Shown here one piece after another: positions 45,675 through 54,239 of a stretch of DNA of 64,000 nt. Numbering within the stretch: the first letter of the stretch is position 1; the number at the start of each line of letters is the position of its first letter. This DNA is from Streptomyces rhizoryzae (GTDB lineage Bacteria > Actinomycetota > Actinomycetes > Streptomycetales > Streptomycetaceae), in assembly GCF_023155275.1 (NCBI RefSeq), contig NZ_JALMUV010000012.1:1-64000 (forward strand), given 5' to 3'. The notes under the pieces are model-generated. The model was given only the letters and a program-made list of their open reading frames with translations, made no database searches and was not told the DNA's origin. The translations under genes and the position numbers were made by a program.

Positions 45675-47002
45675 CGGCGGCGCTCCTTCCGGATCCGGCG
45701 CAGATTCACGTACATCACCGGCAACACCAGCAACAGCAGGAACACCGCGATCGCACTCCCCAGCCCCTGGTCCACATCCGTCCCGAACGACGACTGGAAC
45801 AGCTGCAACGCCAGCACATTCGCCGACCGCAGACTCGACCCCGGCGCGATGATGTACACCAGATCGAAGATCTTCAGCACATTGATCATCAACGTGACCA
45901 GCACCACCACCAGCACCGGCGCCAGCAGCGGCACCGTGATCCGGCGGAACACCTGCCACTCACCCGCCCCGTCCACCCGCGCCGCCTCCAGCAGCTCCCG
46001 CGGCACCCCCGCCAGCCCCGCCGCGATCAACACCATCGCGAAACCGGCCCACATCCACACATAACTCCCGATGATGGCCGGCGTGACCAGCACCGGACCC
46101 AACCAGTCCACCCCGTGGTACGCCGCCGCGAAATTCGCCGCCGGCAACCGCAACCGCGCCCCCGCCGCCTCCGCCGGCAACACGTACGTCCCGTCCGCCG
46201 CCGTCACCGCCGACGCCACCACCCGACCGCCCCGCACCGCCTCCACCCGCAGCCCGGCCAGCGCCTTCTCCCCCCGGTCGACCACCCCGGGACGCCCGCC
46301 ACCACCCCGGGTGAAATCCAGCCACGCCGTCCCGGTGACCTTCCCCGGCCGCGGCCGCGCCACCACCGCCGGCCGCGCCCGCCGCACCTCACCCGGCTGC
46401 ACCGCCACCAGCGGCAGATCCGCCACCGCCCCCGCCCGCACCACCGACCGCGTGGTGAACGCCCCGCCACCCGACGGCCGCAACTCCCCGTTCGGCCGCG
46501 GCTTCGCCCCCGGGAACGGCGCCGGCTCCGCGAACGTGTCGTGCACCGCCACCCACACCGCGTTCGCCACCCCGCGCTGCGGATCCTGGTCGTACACCAG
46601 CCGGAAGATGATCCCCGCCGCCAGCATCGAAATCGCCATCGGCATGAAGACCACCAGCTTGAACGCCGTCCCCCAGCGCACCCGCTCGGTCAGCACCGCG
46701 AAGACCAGCCCCAGCGCCGTCGACACCGACGGCGCCACCACCACCCACACCACAGTGTTCTTCAACGCCGTCCGGATGCCCTCGTCCGAGAACATCGCCC
46801 CGTAATTCCCCAGCCCCACGAAGCCGTCGCCCGACGCGTCGAACAGACTCCGGTACACCGAGAACCCGATGGGATACACCACCAGCGCCCCCAGCAGCAC
46901 CAGCGCCGGCAGCAGGAACACCGCCGCCACCCACGCCCGCGTCCCGGAAACCCGCCGCCGCCCGCCGCCGCCCGCCGCCCGCACTCCCACCGCACCGCTC
47001 AC
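45671..47002 (-). CDS. Sugar ABC transporter permease (MalF type) with large external insert
   Basis: 443 residues from GTG 47002, about 150 longer than usual for the family. Spans 1-3 are at about 24-46, 82-104 and 112-135. Residues 140-301 then form an extra extracytoplasmic loop that contains an SdrD-B/Cna-like beta-sandwich pattern (GKVTGTAWLDFTRGG, KALAGLRVEAVRGGRVVASA, TAADGTYVLP). Spans 4-6 follow, with the EAA loop PRELLEAARVDGAGEWQVF at 334-352. The insert may help contact the binding protein or the wall. GTG 47011 is another possible start. It is coupled to the MalG-type gene by a 4-base overlap and lies 117 bases after the binding-protein stop. Confidence 0.92.
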   Translation of the reverse strand: MSGAVGVRAAGGGGRRRVSGTRAWVAAVFLLPALVLLGALVVYPIGFSVYRSLFDASGDGFVGLGNYGAMFSDEGIRTALKNTVVWVVVAPSVSTALGLVFAVLTERVRWGTAFKLVVFMPMAISMLAAGIIFRLVYDQDPQRGVANAVWVAVHDTFAEPAPFPGAKPRPNGELRPSGGGAFTTRSVVRAGAVADLPLVAVQPGEVRRARPAVVARPRPGKVTGTAWLDFTRGGGGRPGVVDRGEKALAGLRVEAVRGGRVVASAVTAADGTYVLPAEAAGARLRLPAANFAAAYHGVDWLGPVLVTPAIIGSYVWMWAGFAMVLIAAGLAGVPRELLEAARVDGAGEWQVFRRITVPLLAPVLVVVLVTLMINVLKIFDLVYIIAPGSSLRSANVLALQLFQSSFGTDVDQGLGSAIAVFLLLLVLPVMYVNLRRIRKERRR

Positions 47003-47119
47003 CGCGCGCACCCCCCGCTCCCGCTCACCGCACACCGCCCCGGCCCCGGGCACCGCACCGCGACCGCACCCGGCCGCCGCCCCGGCACCCGCCCGCCACC
47101 GCCGCCGCCCCCGGCGGCC

Positions 47120-48514
47120 TCAGTGCCCGAACGCCTTCGCGGCGTCCCGCTCCAGCCGCGCCTGGATCCCCGCGACCTCGCGCGGATCCTTCAGGAAGTC
47201 CTGGAGGTCCTTCCACTCACCCTGGCCCGGCTTCCCGCCGAACGACGCCGGCGCCTGATCCGACATGTCGAACCGGAAATCGTCCCCGGCCGCCACCAGC
47301 GCCTTCGCGATCTTCCGCATCACCCCGTCCCCGTACGCCGACGGATCCAGCGCCTTGTTCGGCGAGAGGAACCCGCCCGCCCCCGCCCAGATCCGCGCCG
47401 CGTCCGTCGACGCCAGGAACGTCAGCAGCGCCTGCGCCGCCTTCCCGTCCTTCAGCGCCACCGCCACGTCCCCACCGGTCACCACCGGCGGCTTCGCCCC
47501 CACCGCCGGGAACGGGAACACCTTCGCGTCCGTCCCCACCTTCGCCTTGGTCTGCGCGATGTTCGCCGCCGCGAAATCCGCCGACGACACCATCGCCGCC
47601 TTCGGCGCGTTCCCACCGCTGAACGCCTGCGTCACCGACGTCGGGAAGTCCGTCCGGAGCGCGCCCGCGTTCCCGCCCGCCAGCAGCTCCTTGTGCCCGA
47701 ACAGCTCCCCCAGCGTCGTCAGCGCCCGCGTGACCGACGGATCCGTCCACGGCAGCTCGTGCTTCGCCAACCGGTCGTACTTCTCCGGACCGGCCTGCGA
47801 CAGGTAGACGTTCTCGAACCAGTCGGTCAGCGTCCAGCCGTCCGACCCGCCCACCGACACCGGCTCCACACCCGACTCGGACACCGTCCGCGCCGTCTTC
47901 AGGAACTCCGGCCAGGTCTTCGGCTCGGACACCCCGGCATCCTCGAAGACCTTCGCGTTGTACCAGACCAGCGACTTGTTGCTGGCCTTGAAGTACACCC
48001 CGTACGCGGTGCCCTTGTGGGCACCCAGGTCCCGCCACCCCTTGCTGTAGTTCTTCGCCAGCTGCGCCTTGGCGTCCGCCCCGAGCGGCTTGAGCCACCC
48101 CTTCGCCGCGAACTCGTTCAACACCCCGACCTGCTGGAGCAGCGCCACGTCCGGCGGCCCGCCCCCGGCGATCTTCGACCCGATGAACCCGGCCATGTCG
48201 TCACCGCTCGGCACGAAGTCCACCTTCGCGCCGGTGCGCTTCTCGAACTCCGCCAGCACCTTGCCGAAGTTGTCCCGCTCGGCCCCCGTCCACACCGCCG
48301 TCACCTGCAACCGCTGCCCGGCCAGCTTCGGCAGCGCCACCGTGGCGGGCGCCTGTCCGCCCCGCGCCCCGCTCCTGTCCTCCCCCTTCGCCCCGCTCCC
48401 GCCGCCGCCCCCGCACCCGGCCACCCCCACCGCCAGCACCGCCGCGACGGCCAGGGCCCGTACCCCTCGCCCACCGCTCCGCCCCGTCCCCCTGCGAACG
48501 CCCCGTCTGCGCAT
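47120..48514 (-). CDS. Sugar-binding lipoprotein (extracellular solute-binding protein family 1)
   Basis: 464 residues. The Arg-rich N-terminus and hydrophobic ALAVAAVLAVG lead to the lipobox VAGC, with lipid attachment at C34. A Gly/Ser linker follows, then the periplasmic-binding fold: LQVTAVWTGAERDNFGKVL, VYFKASNKSLVWYNAKVFEDAG and TWPEFLKTA are typical of MalE-like family 1 proteins. It would deliver an oligosaccharide to the two permeases downstream. ATG 48514 has GGGAGGG upstream. No regulator is adjacent. The sugar cannot be told from sequence. Confidence 0.95.
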   Translation of the reverse strand: MRRRGVRRGTGRSGGRGVRALAVAAVLAVGVAGCGGGGGSGAKGEDRSGARGGQAPATVALPKLAGQRLQVTAVWTGAERDNFGKVLAEFEKRTGAKVDFVPSGDDMAGFIGSKIAGGGPPDVALLQQVGVLNEFAAKGWLKPLGADAKAQLAKNYSKGWRDLGAHKGTAYGVYFKASNKSLVWYNAKVFEDAGVSEPKTWPEFLKTARTVSESGVEPVSVGGSDGWTLTDWFENVYLSQAGPEKYDRLAKHELPWTDPSVTRALTTLGELFGHKELLAGGNAGALRTDFPTSVTQAFSGGNAPKAAMVSSADFAAANIAQTKAKVGTDAKVFPFPAVGAKPPVVTGGDVAVALKDGKAAQALLTFLASTDAARIWAGAGGFLSPNKALDPSAYGDGVMRKIAKALVAAGDDFRFDMSDQAPASFGGKPGQGEWKDLQDFLKDPREVAGIQARLERDAAKAFGH

Positions 48515-49200
48515 CCCCGTAACCCTCCCTGACCCGTCTCACCTGTCATCCCAACCGGCCCGGCCCTCCCGGCCCGACCCGTCTGCCGTACGCATGCGCC
48601 TGCCCGACGCACGGCGCATCTCGCGCGGTATGCCGCGCGGTGGTGCGGTGGTGCTGGTGCGGTGGTTGTGCTGGTGCGAGGTGGTGCTGTGGCTGCTGTG
48701 CGGTGGTGGTGCGGCTGTTGCATCGTGGTGCGGTTGCCGTGCGGTGGTGCCGTTGCCGGACGCCGGTACCTGGCGGTACCGGTACCTGGCGGTACCTGTG
48801 CCCGGTGGTGCTGGTGCCTGGTGGTGCTGGTCCCGGCGCCTGGTGGGGCCGGCACCTGAGGGTGGGCGGCCGCGCCGCGAAGCCGGCCTGTACGGTGCCG
48901 CGGCCTCCGCGGGCCACCGACCACCGGCCTGCCCGCACCGCCCCGGCCGCGCACGGTGCGCGCCCACCCATGGGTCACCCCATCTGCGACAGTCCTACGC
49001 CCCCACTACCGGCTCCGCAACACTGCAAACCCCCACAACTCCCGTTTGTGATCCCCCTGTTACGGCGGTGCGGCGTCACGGCGTCACGGTGGCGCGGCGT
49101 CACGGTGGCGCGGCGGTGCGGCGGTGCGGCGCCAAGGGGTCACGCGCGCCCCGAGGGCCTCGCCGACCCCCGCCCCCGCCGCCTCACACCAGCGGCCGCC
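48515..49200. other. Intergenic region with degenerate GGTGCT-type and GCGTCACG-type repeats
   Basis: 686 bases without a supported gene. Bases 48630-48850 are a degenerate array of GGTGGTGCTGGTGC-like units and a direct/inverted cluster of CGGTACCTGG (48764-48796). Bases 49071-49131 are a second array of GCGTCACGGTGGCGCG units. The less GC-rich stretch 48985-49060 between them probably carries the promoter of the sugar-importer operon (minus strand). Confidence 0.65.
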
Positions 49201-52200
49201 TCACGCCAGCGTCGGTCCTGCCGGCGTGCCCGAGGACTGGGCGGCCCGTTGCAACGCACTGGCCAGCAGCGCCAGGTCCGTGGGTCCGTTGCCCAGTTCC
49301 CGGAGCGGGCGCCGGGCCGGCGGGTCGCCCATCCGCGCCCACTCCAGGGGCACCACGGTCGGCCGGAGCGTCGACGTACGGGGTATCCGCCCGGTCACCC
49401 GCCCCGCCTGGAACGGCGTGGCCGTGCCGTCCGCCGCGCGGTGCAGCCGCCCGCGCCCGGGCGGTACCGGCTCGGAGCCGGACGGCGCCGGGGCCGTACC
49501 CGCGCCGCCCGCATCCGCACCAGCCGCCGCACCCGGAGCCATGCCCGTACCCGTACCCGTACCCGTACCCGTGCCTGCTGCCGCGGGGCTCATCGCTGCG
49601 GCGCCCAACTGCACGCGCAGCCCGGCCCGTTCGGCAGTGGCGGTGGCTTCCGTGCGGTCCGGGTGGCCGGTGGCGGCTATCAGGTGGACGCCCAGCGCCA
49701 CGCCGTCCCGGGCCACCGCCTCCAGCGCGCGCACCACGGAGCCGGCGGCGGGGCGGCCCGTACTGCCCAGGGCCGGCGAGACCAGAGCGTCGAAGTCGTC
49801 GACCAGGACGAAGAGGCGGGGCATGGGCGCCGCCGCCCCGGTGCCCGGGCGGGATCCGTCGAGGGAGGTGGCGGGGGTGGCGGATGGGGTGTGCTGGGCG
49901 GGGCGGGGGTGGTCGGGTCGGCCGGAGCCGGGGCTCAAGCCGGGACCGGAGCCGGAGCCGGGGCCGGAGCTGGAGGGTGGCGGGGTGTTCGGGCGGGTGC
50001 GGAGGCGCAGGGTGCCGGTGCGGGAGGGGTCCGCGGAGTCCGCCGGGGCGCCGCCGCTTTCTTCCTCATTACGGCAACGATTACGGAGAGTGATTTGTTC
50101 CGAGGATTCGTTACTCGGTGTGAAAGAGGCGGGTGGGGTGGGTGAGGTTGGTGAGGTGGAGGAAGCGGGGGAGGTGGGGGAGGTGGGTGAAGGAGAAGGG
50201 GCGAGGGGGGTGGAGGGGGTGGTGGGGACGGAGCTTTCGGTGGAGCGGCGGGGGGCGATGACGCGGGCGGCCGGGACGTGTTCGGCGCGCCATGCGGAGA
50301 AGGGGGTTCCGGCCAGTACTTCGGCGCGGCGCTTCAGCTCCGAGGAGAGCGCCTGCGCGAACTCCCGCATCCGCACCGGGTCGGAGGCGGCCAGGTAGCT
50401 GGTCACGTGCGGCAGTTCCGTGCAGACCCGCAGTCCCTCGCCACGCTCCGCGCCCCCGCCGTCCACGAGTACCAGCGACAGCCGGTCCGGGCGGTCGGCG
50501 GCGGCCAGCGACGCGGCCAGCGACCGCAGCAACTCCGTCTTGCCGGTGGCCGCCGCGCCCTCGACCAGCAGATGCGTGCCGTCGGCGGCGAGGTCGGCGG
50601 AGACCGGGCCGTGCGGCCCGGCGCCGAGCACCGCCGGGGCGGCGGGCCGGTCCGAGTCCTGCGCGGCCGCCCAACGGGCCAGCAGGGACGCCGGGGTGGC
50701 GCGCGCCAGCCCCAGCTCGTCCAGCAGCCGCGCCGAGTCCGGGAGCGGGACGGCCGCGCGCGGGGCCGACCCGCCCGCTCCGCCGGCCGCCTCGGCCTCG
50801 CGCAGCGGCGCCAGCGCCCGGGCGAACCGCTCCGCCCAGGCCCCGGAGACCGCGTCCACCGTCGCGACCGTGCCGTTGGGCCCCGAGCCCGGCTGGACGA
50901 CCCGCAGGGCCGTCGCGACATCGCCGCTGAGCACCGCGACCGCCCCGCACTCGCCGAACGCGGGCGTCGCCACCCGCGCCGCCTCGTACGTCGCGGCCAG
51001 CGGGAACGCCGGCGAGGCGGCCGGGGTCTCGGCCAGGCAGAGTACGTGGATGCCGGCGGCCGGGCCGCCCGCCGCCAGCCGCGCGGTGGTCTCGCGCAGC
51101 GCCGACGAACCGGGGTCGCCGTCCACGATGAGCAGGGTGTACGGGCCCTGGTGGCGGGCGGCGGCGGAGGCCACCTCGGCGCGCTCGGCGCTGGGCCAGC
51201 CGGGGCCCAGCGGGCCGTCGTCCAGCCGCCGCACCAGTTCGGCCGTACGGGCCGCGGCCTGCTCCTTGTCGTAGGCGAGCAGCAGCCGGCAGTCCTGGCC
51301 GCGGGCCGGGCGGACGTGCGGCAGCCAGCCCAGCCAGGACCAGTCCGCCACCCGTTCCTCGGTGGGGCGTGCCCGGTCCGTGCTGACCAGCACGATCTCC
51401 AGAGCCCCGGGGGAGTGCAGTGCCGCGAGCTGGGCCACGGCGGAACGGGCCAGTCCGACCAGCCGCCCGCGCGGGCCGGCCAGCCCGAGCGCACCGGCCC
51501 GGCGCAGTCCGACGGTGACCGGCGCGACGGTCCGGCCGTCGGGCCGGTCGGCGGTGCCCAGGCGGACGGTGAGCGCGTCGGGGTGGTCCGGGCCGCGCTC
51601 CCAGAGCCGGGGGCCGGGGCCGAGCGCGGTGAGCAGGACGGCGGCGGCGTCCGGCCAGCGTTCCTCCGCGGCCGGGCCGGCGGGGGCGGTGCTCCCGGTG
51701 GCCGCGGGGGACGGGGCGGCCTCCGGGGCCGCGGCGTCGCCGTAGGCGGTGTACGGGGCCGGCTCGCGCGGTTCCACGGCGGGGCGGGCCCCGGCCAGCC
51801 GGCGCGCCCAGGCGCCGATGCCGCCGCGCCGGCCCGCCTTGCGGGTCACCGGGTCGGCCGGCGCCAGGGACTGCTGCCCACCGTGCGTCTGCCCGCCCGC
51901 GGGGGCCGCGCCGCGCCCCGTTACGGCGTCGTACCCGGCCGGACCGGTGAACGCCTCGTACCCGGCCGGCCCGGTGACGGCCTCGGGCGCCGGGCTTCCG
52001 TGGACGGGGTTGCCGTGGACGGCCCCCGGGGCGGGGTTCCCGTAGCCGTAGGCAGAGCCGTCTCCGGGGGCGGACCGGTGGACCGGACGCGTTTCCCTGC
52101 CGACGGGCGTCTCCCGACCCATGGGTGGCGTCTCGCGGCCGTGCGGCAGCTCGTGGCCCGGCAGCGGTACGGGCTCGTGTGGGGGCAGGGCCGGGTGACG

Positions 52201-53604
52201 GGGCGCCTGCCCGGGGACGGGGAGGGGCGCGGCCCCGTAGGAGGCGCCGTCGAACCCGGACGCGCCCGGGTGGCCGGACGGGCCTCGATGGTCGGAGGCG
52301 CCCTGATGGCCGGACGCCGCCGGTCCGGGCGAGGCCGGTCCGGATGCCGGGTCGTGGGCACCGGGGCGCGGGCTCTGGGCCGACGATCGGGGTCCGGGCC
52401 CGGCCTCGGGCGTCCCGTACGAGGAGCCCGCTCCGAACGCGGCGGGTGCCTCCCGGGCCACGCCCGCCCGGCTCGGCTCACCCGCCCGGCTCGGCTCACC
52501 CGCCCGGCTCGGCTCACCCGGCGCGTGCGCTCCACGGCTTCCGTCGCCGTGTACCGGCCCCGCGCCATGCACCGGCTCCGAGCTGTGCACCGGGCCCGAG
52601 TTGTGCACCGGGCCCGCAGCCGCGCCCTCGGCCGGGCCCGAGCCGGTGGCCCAGGTCGGCCCACCGCCCCAGGAGTCCGCCGTACCGCCGTAGGAGTCGG
52701 GCGTCGTCCCCGAGGGGGCTGCCGCTCCCCGGACGGACGTGCCGCGTACGGGGGTGTCGCGGCGGCTGCCGCCCCCGGTGAACAGGCCGTCCGGGGCCGC
52801 GCCACCGGGAGCGCCGGTGCCCGGGGCGGGCTGCGGGGCCGTGGGGGAAGCGGCGGGGGAGTGGCCGGGGCCCGTGTAGAGGGTGCCGGTGGTGGTCGGG
52901 GCGGTGGCCGGCGCGGGGGCGTCGGCCAAGGGGCGGGCGGCGGTGACGCGGAGGTGGCCCTCGCCGTCCGGGGTGGCGGGCAGGGCCGGGTCCGGGGTGC
53001 GGGGCGGGGACTGGAAGCGGAGGGCCGACTCGCCGATGCGCAGCAGGGCGCCGGACGGCAGCGGGACGGCCCGGTCGGCGAGTTCGGTGCCGTCGACGGC
53101 GGTGCCGTTGGTGGAGCGCAGGTCGGCGACGTAGACGGCGCCGTCCGGTTCGACGGTGACCGCGCAGTGCAGGCGGGAGACGTCCGGGTCGTCCAGGGGG
53201 ACGTCGGCGTCGGCGGAGCGGCCGATGCGGATCTGGCCGCCGTGCAGCAGGTGGACGCCGCCGGCGTCCGGGCCGGAGACCACGTGCAGCCGGGCGGAGC
53301 CGTGCCGGGGCAGGCCGTGGGCGGGGGCCGGGCCGGGGCCCTGGAGGGAGAGCACCGCGCCGTCGATCAGGGGCGGCTCGCCGAGCGCGGCGCGCTGCGG
53401 ATCGAGCCGTTCGGAGCCGGCGTAGAGCACCACGGGGGCGCCGCCGGAGGGGGCGCCGACGTCCGCGCCGGAGCCCGCCACGGCCGCCGCGAGGGAGCCG
53501 GCCACCGTCGCCAGGGCGGTCCCGGCGGGGGCCGTCACCAGGACGTCGCAGGCCCGTGTGGTGTGGCCGCTGCGCGGCCCGAGGACGGTCAGCCGGATCT
53601 GCAT
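49201..53604 (-). CDS. FHA domain protein fused to FtsK/EssC-like ATPase
   Basis: 1467 residues. Residues 1-90 resemble the N-terminal domain of EssC/FtsK-type proteins. Residues 105-195 are an FHA domain (IRIGRSADADVPLDDPDVSR, DLRSTNGTAVDG) that should bind phospho-threonine. A 400-residue Pro/Gly/Ser-rich linker contains AGEPSR repeats. The C-terminal half is an FtsK/SpoIIIE-like ATPase with Walker A GAAATGKTE and Walker B LFVLVDDFDAL. Between them lies a low-complexity insert of about 130 residues (TSPTSP and TESS runs). No membrane span is clear and no ESX partner genes are near. It diverges from the kinase genes pkaA and pkaB, which makes it a likely substrate or reader of those kinases. 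Confidence 0.85.
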   Translation of the reverse strand: MQIRLTVLGPRSGHTTRACDVLVTAPAGTALATVAGSLAAAVAGSGADVGAPSGGAPVVLYAGSERLDPQRAALGEPPLIDGAVLSLQGPGPAPAHGLPRHGSARLHVVSGPDAGGVHLLHGGQIRIGRSADADVPLDDPDVSRLHCAVTVEPDGAVYVADLRSTNGTAVDGTELADRAVPLPSGALLRIGESALRFQSPPRTPDPALPATPDGEGHLRVTAARPLADAPAPATAPTTTGTLYTGPGHSPAASPTAPQPAPGTGAPGGAAPDGLFTGGGSRRDTPVRGTSVRGAAAPSGTTPDSYGGTADSWGGGPTWATGSGPAEGAAAGPVHNSGPVHSSEPVHGAGPVHGDGSRGAHAPGEPSRAGEPSRAGEPSRAGVAREAPAAFGAGSSYGTPEAGPGPRSSAQSPRPGAHDPASGPASPGPAASGHQGASDHRGPSGHPGASGFDGASYGAAPLPVPGQAPRHPALPPHEPVPLPGHELPHGRETPPMGRETPVGRETRPVHRSAPGDGSAYGYGNPAPGAVHGNPVHGSPAPEAVTGPAGYEAFTGPAGYDAVTGRGAAPAGGQTHGGQQSLAPADPVTRKAGRRGGIGAWARRLAGARPAVEPREPAPYTAYGDAAAPEAAPSPAATGSTAPAGPAAEERWPDAAAVLLTALGPGPRLWERGPDHPDALTVRLGTADRPDGRTVAPVTVGLRRAGALGLAGPRGRLVGLARSAVAQLAALHSPGALEIVLVSTDRARPTEERVADWSWLGWLPHVRPARGQDCRLLLAYDKEQAAARTAELVRRLDDGPLGPGWPSAERAEVASAAARHQGPYTLLIVDGDPGSSALRETTARLAAGGPAAGIHVLCLAETPAASPAFPLAATYEAARVATPAFGECGAVAVLSGDVATALRVVQPGSGPNGTVATVDAVSGAWAERFARALAPLREAEAAGGAGGSAPRAAVPLPDSARLLDELGLARATPASLLARWAAAQDSDRPAAPAVLGAGPHGPVSADLAADGTHLLVEGAAATGKTELLRSLAASLAAADRPDRLSLVLVDGGGAERGEGLRVCTELPHVTSYLAASDPVRMREFAQALSSELKRRAEVLAGTPFSAWRAEHVPAARVIAPRRSTESSVPTTPSTPLAPSPSPTSPTSPASSTSPTSPTPPASFTPSNESSEQITLRNRCRNEEESGGAPADSADPSRTGTLRLRTRPNTPPPSSSGPGSGSGPGLSPGSGRPDHPRPAQHTPSATPATSLDGSRPGTGAAAPMPRLFVLVDDFDALVSPALGSTGRPAAGSVVRALEAVARDGVALGVHLIAATGHPDRTEATATAERAGLRVQLGAAAMSPAAAGTGTGTGTGTGMAPGAAAGADAGGAGTAPAPSGSEPVPPGRGRLHRAADGTATPFQAGRVTGRIPRTSTLRPTVVPLEWARMGDPPARRPLRELGNGPTDLALLASALQRAAQSSGTPAGPTLA
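49544..49573. repeat. CCCGTA hexanucleotide repeat inside the FHA/ATPase gene
   Basis: Four CCCGTA units followed by CCCGTG encode a Gly-Thr dipeptide run near the C-terminus of the protein. Gain or loss of units keeps the frame, so it would change length but not inactivate the gene. Confidence 0.85.
52465..52518. repeat. Three perfect 18-bp tandem repeats in the FHA/ATPase linker
   Basis: The unit CGCCCGGCTCGGCTCACC occurs three times without change and encodes the hexapeptide AGEPSR in the disordered linker after the FHA domain. Confidence 0.85.
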
Positions 53605-54239
53605 CGCCGTCAACGGTCCCTTCTGCCGGGTATCCGGCAGGGGCTCCGCTCGCTCCCCCACCGCACCCCGGGCACGTCGGCACGGACATGTCCCATGCAC
53701 GTCGCGACAGTGACCGCGCGCCCCCACCGCGTGCGTGCTGGGATGCATCCTCGCACCTGCCGCTGACAACACGCCCGCCGACCGGCGATTAATGATCTTG
53801 ATTGGTCGGCCCCCGACGGAAAACCGCCTGCTGGCGGGCGGCGAACCGGACGATTTCGCTCACCGTTCGCCGCCGAAGCGGTCAGTTGCGGTCGGTCCCC
53901 GGGCCGCCGGCCCGGCCCTCCCGCCCGGATCGCCCCGGACGGCCGCGCTCCGCCCCCGCCGCCCCCGCCGTCCGCCACGCCCCGCCACGAGCCCGCCCGC
54001 CGACGCCCCGCACGAGCCTCCCGCCGACCCCCGCCAGCCCCCGCCCCCACCGATGCCCTCCGCACTCCCGCCACCTGTCCGCCACCCGGGCAACCAAGCG
54101 CCCGCCACCCGCGTCTACCCGAGGAGCCGCCCCGTCCGCCGCGCCGAGATGTTTGTGCGACGGCACTACAGTGGGGCGGAGGGCCGCGAGCTGACCCAGC
54201 GGGCCGGGCAAGATCCACCACGACCAGGGAGCGCATGAC
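53605..54239. other. Divergent intergenic region between the FHA/ATPase and pkaA genes
   Basis: 635 bases. Bases 53780-53830 are AT-rich for this genome (GATTAATGATCTTGATTGG) and probably carry promoter elements. Bases 53900-54130 are C-rich and give a Pro/Arg-rich open frame (53735-54238) with no domain, which I do not accept as a gene. TACAGT near 54165 may be a -10 box for pkaA. Confidence 0.5.

Noticed and set aside
48628..49131. CRISPR-like array
   Set aside because: The units are short, degenerate and without regular spacers; no cas genes are in the window.
49201..53604. Type VII (ESX) secretion locus suggested by the EssC-like ATPase
   Set aside because: No WXG100 proteins, EccB/EccD-type membrane components or mycosin are present nearby, and the ATPase has no clear membrane anchor.
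53735..54238. 167-codon frame upstream of pkaA
   Set aside because: Pro/Arg-rich translation of a C-rich spacer, no ribosome-binding site, ends exactly at the kinase start.
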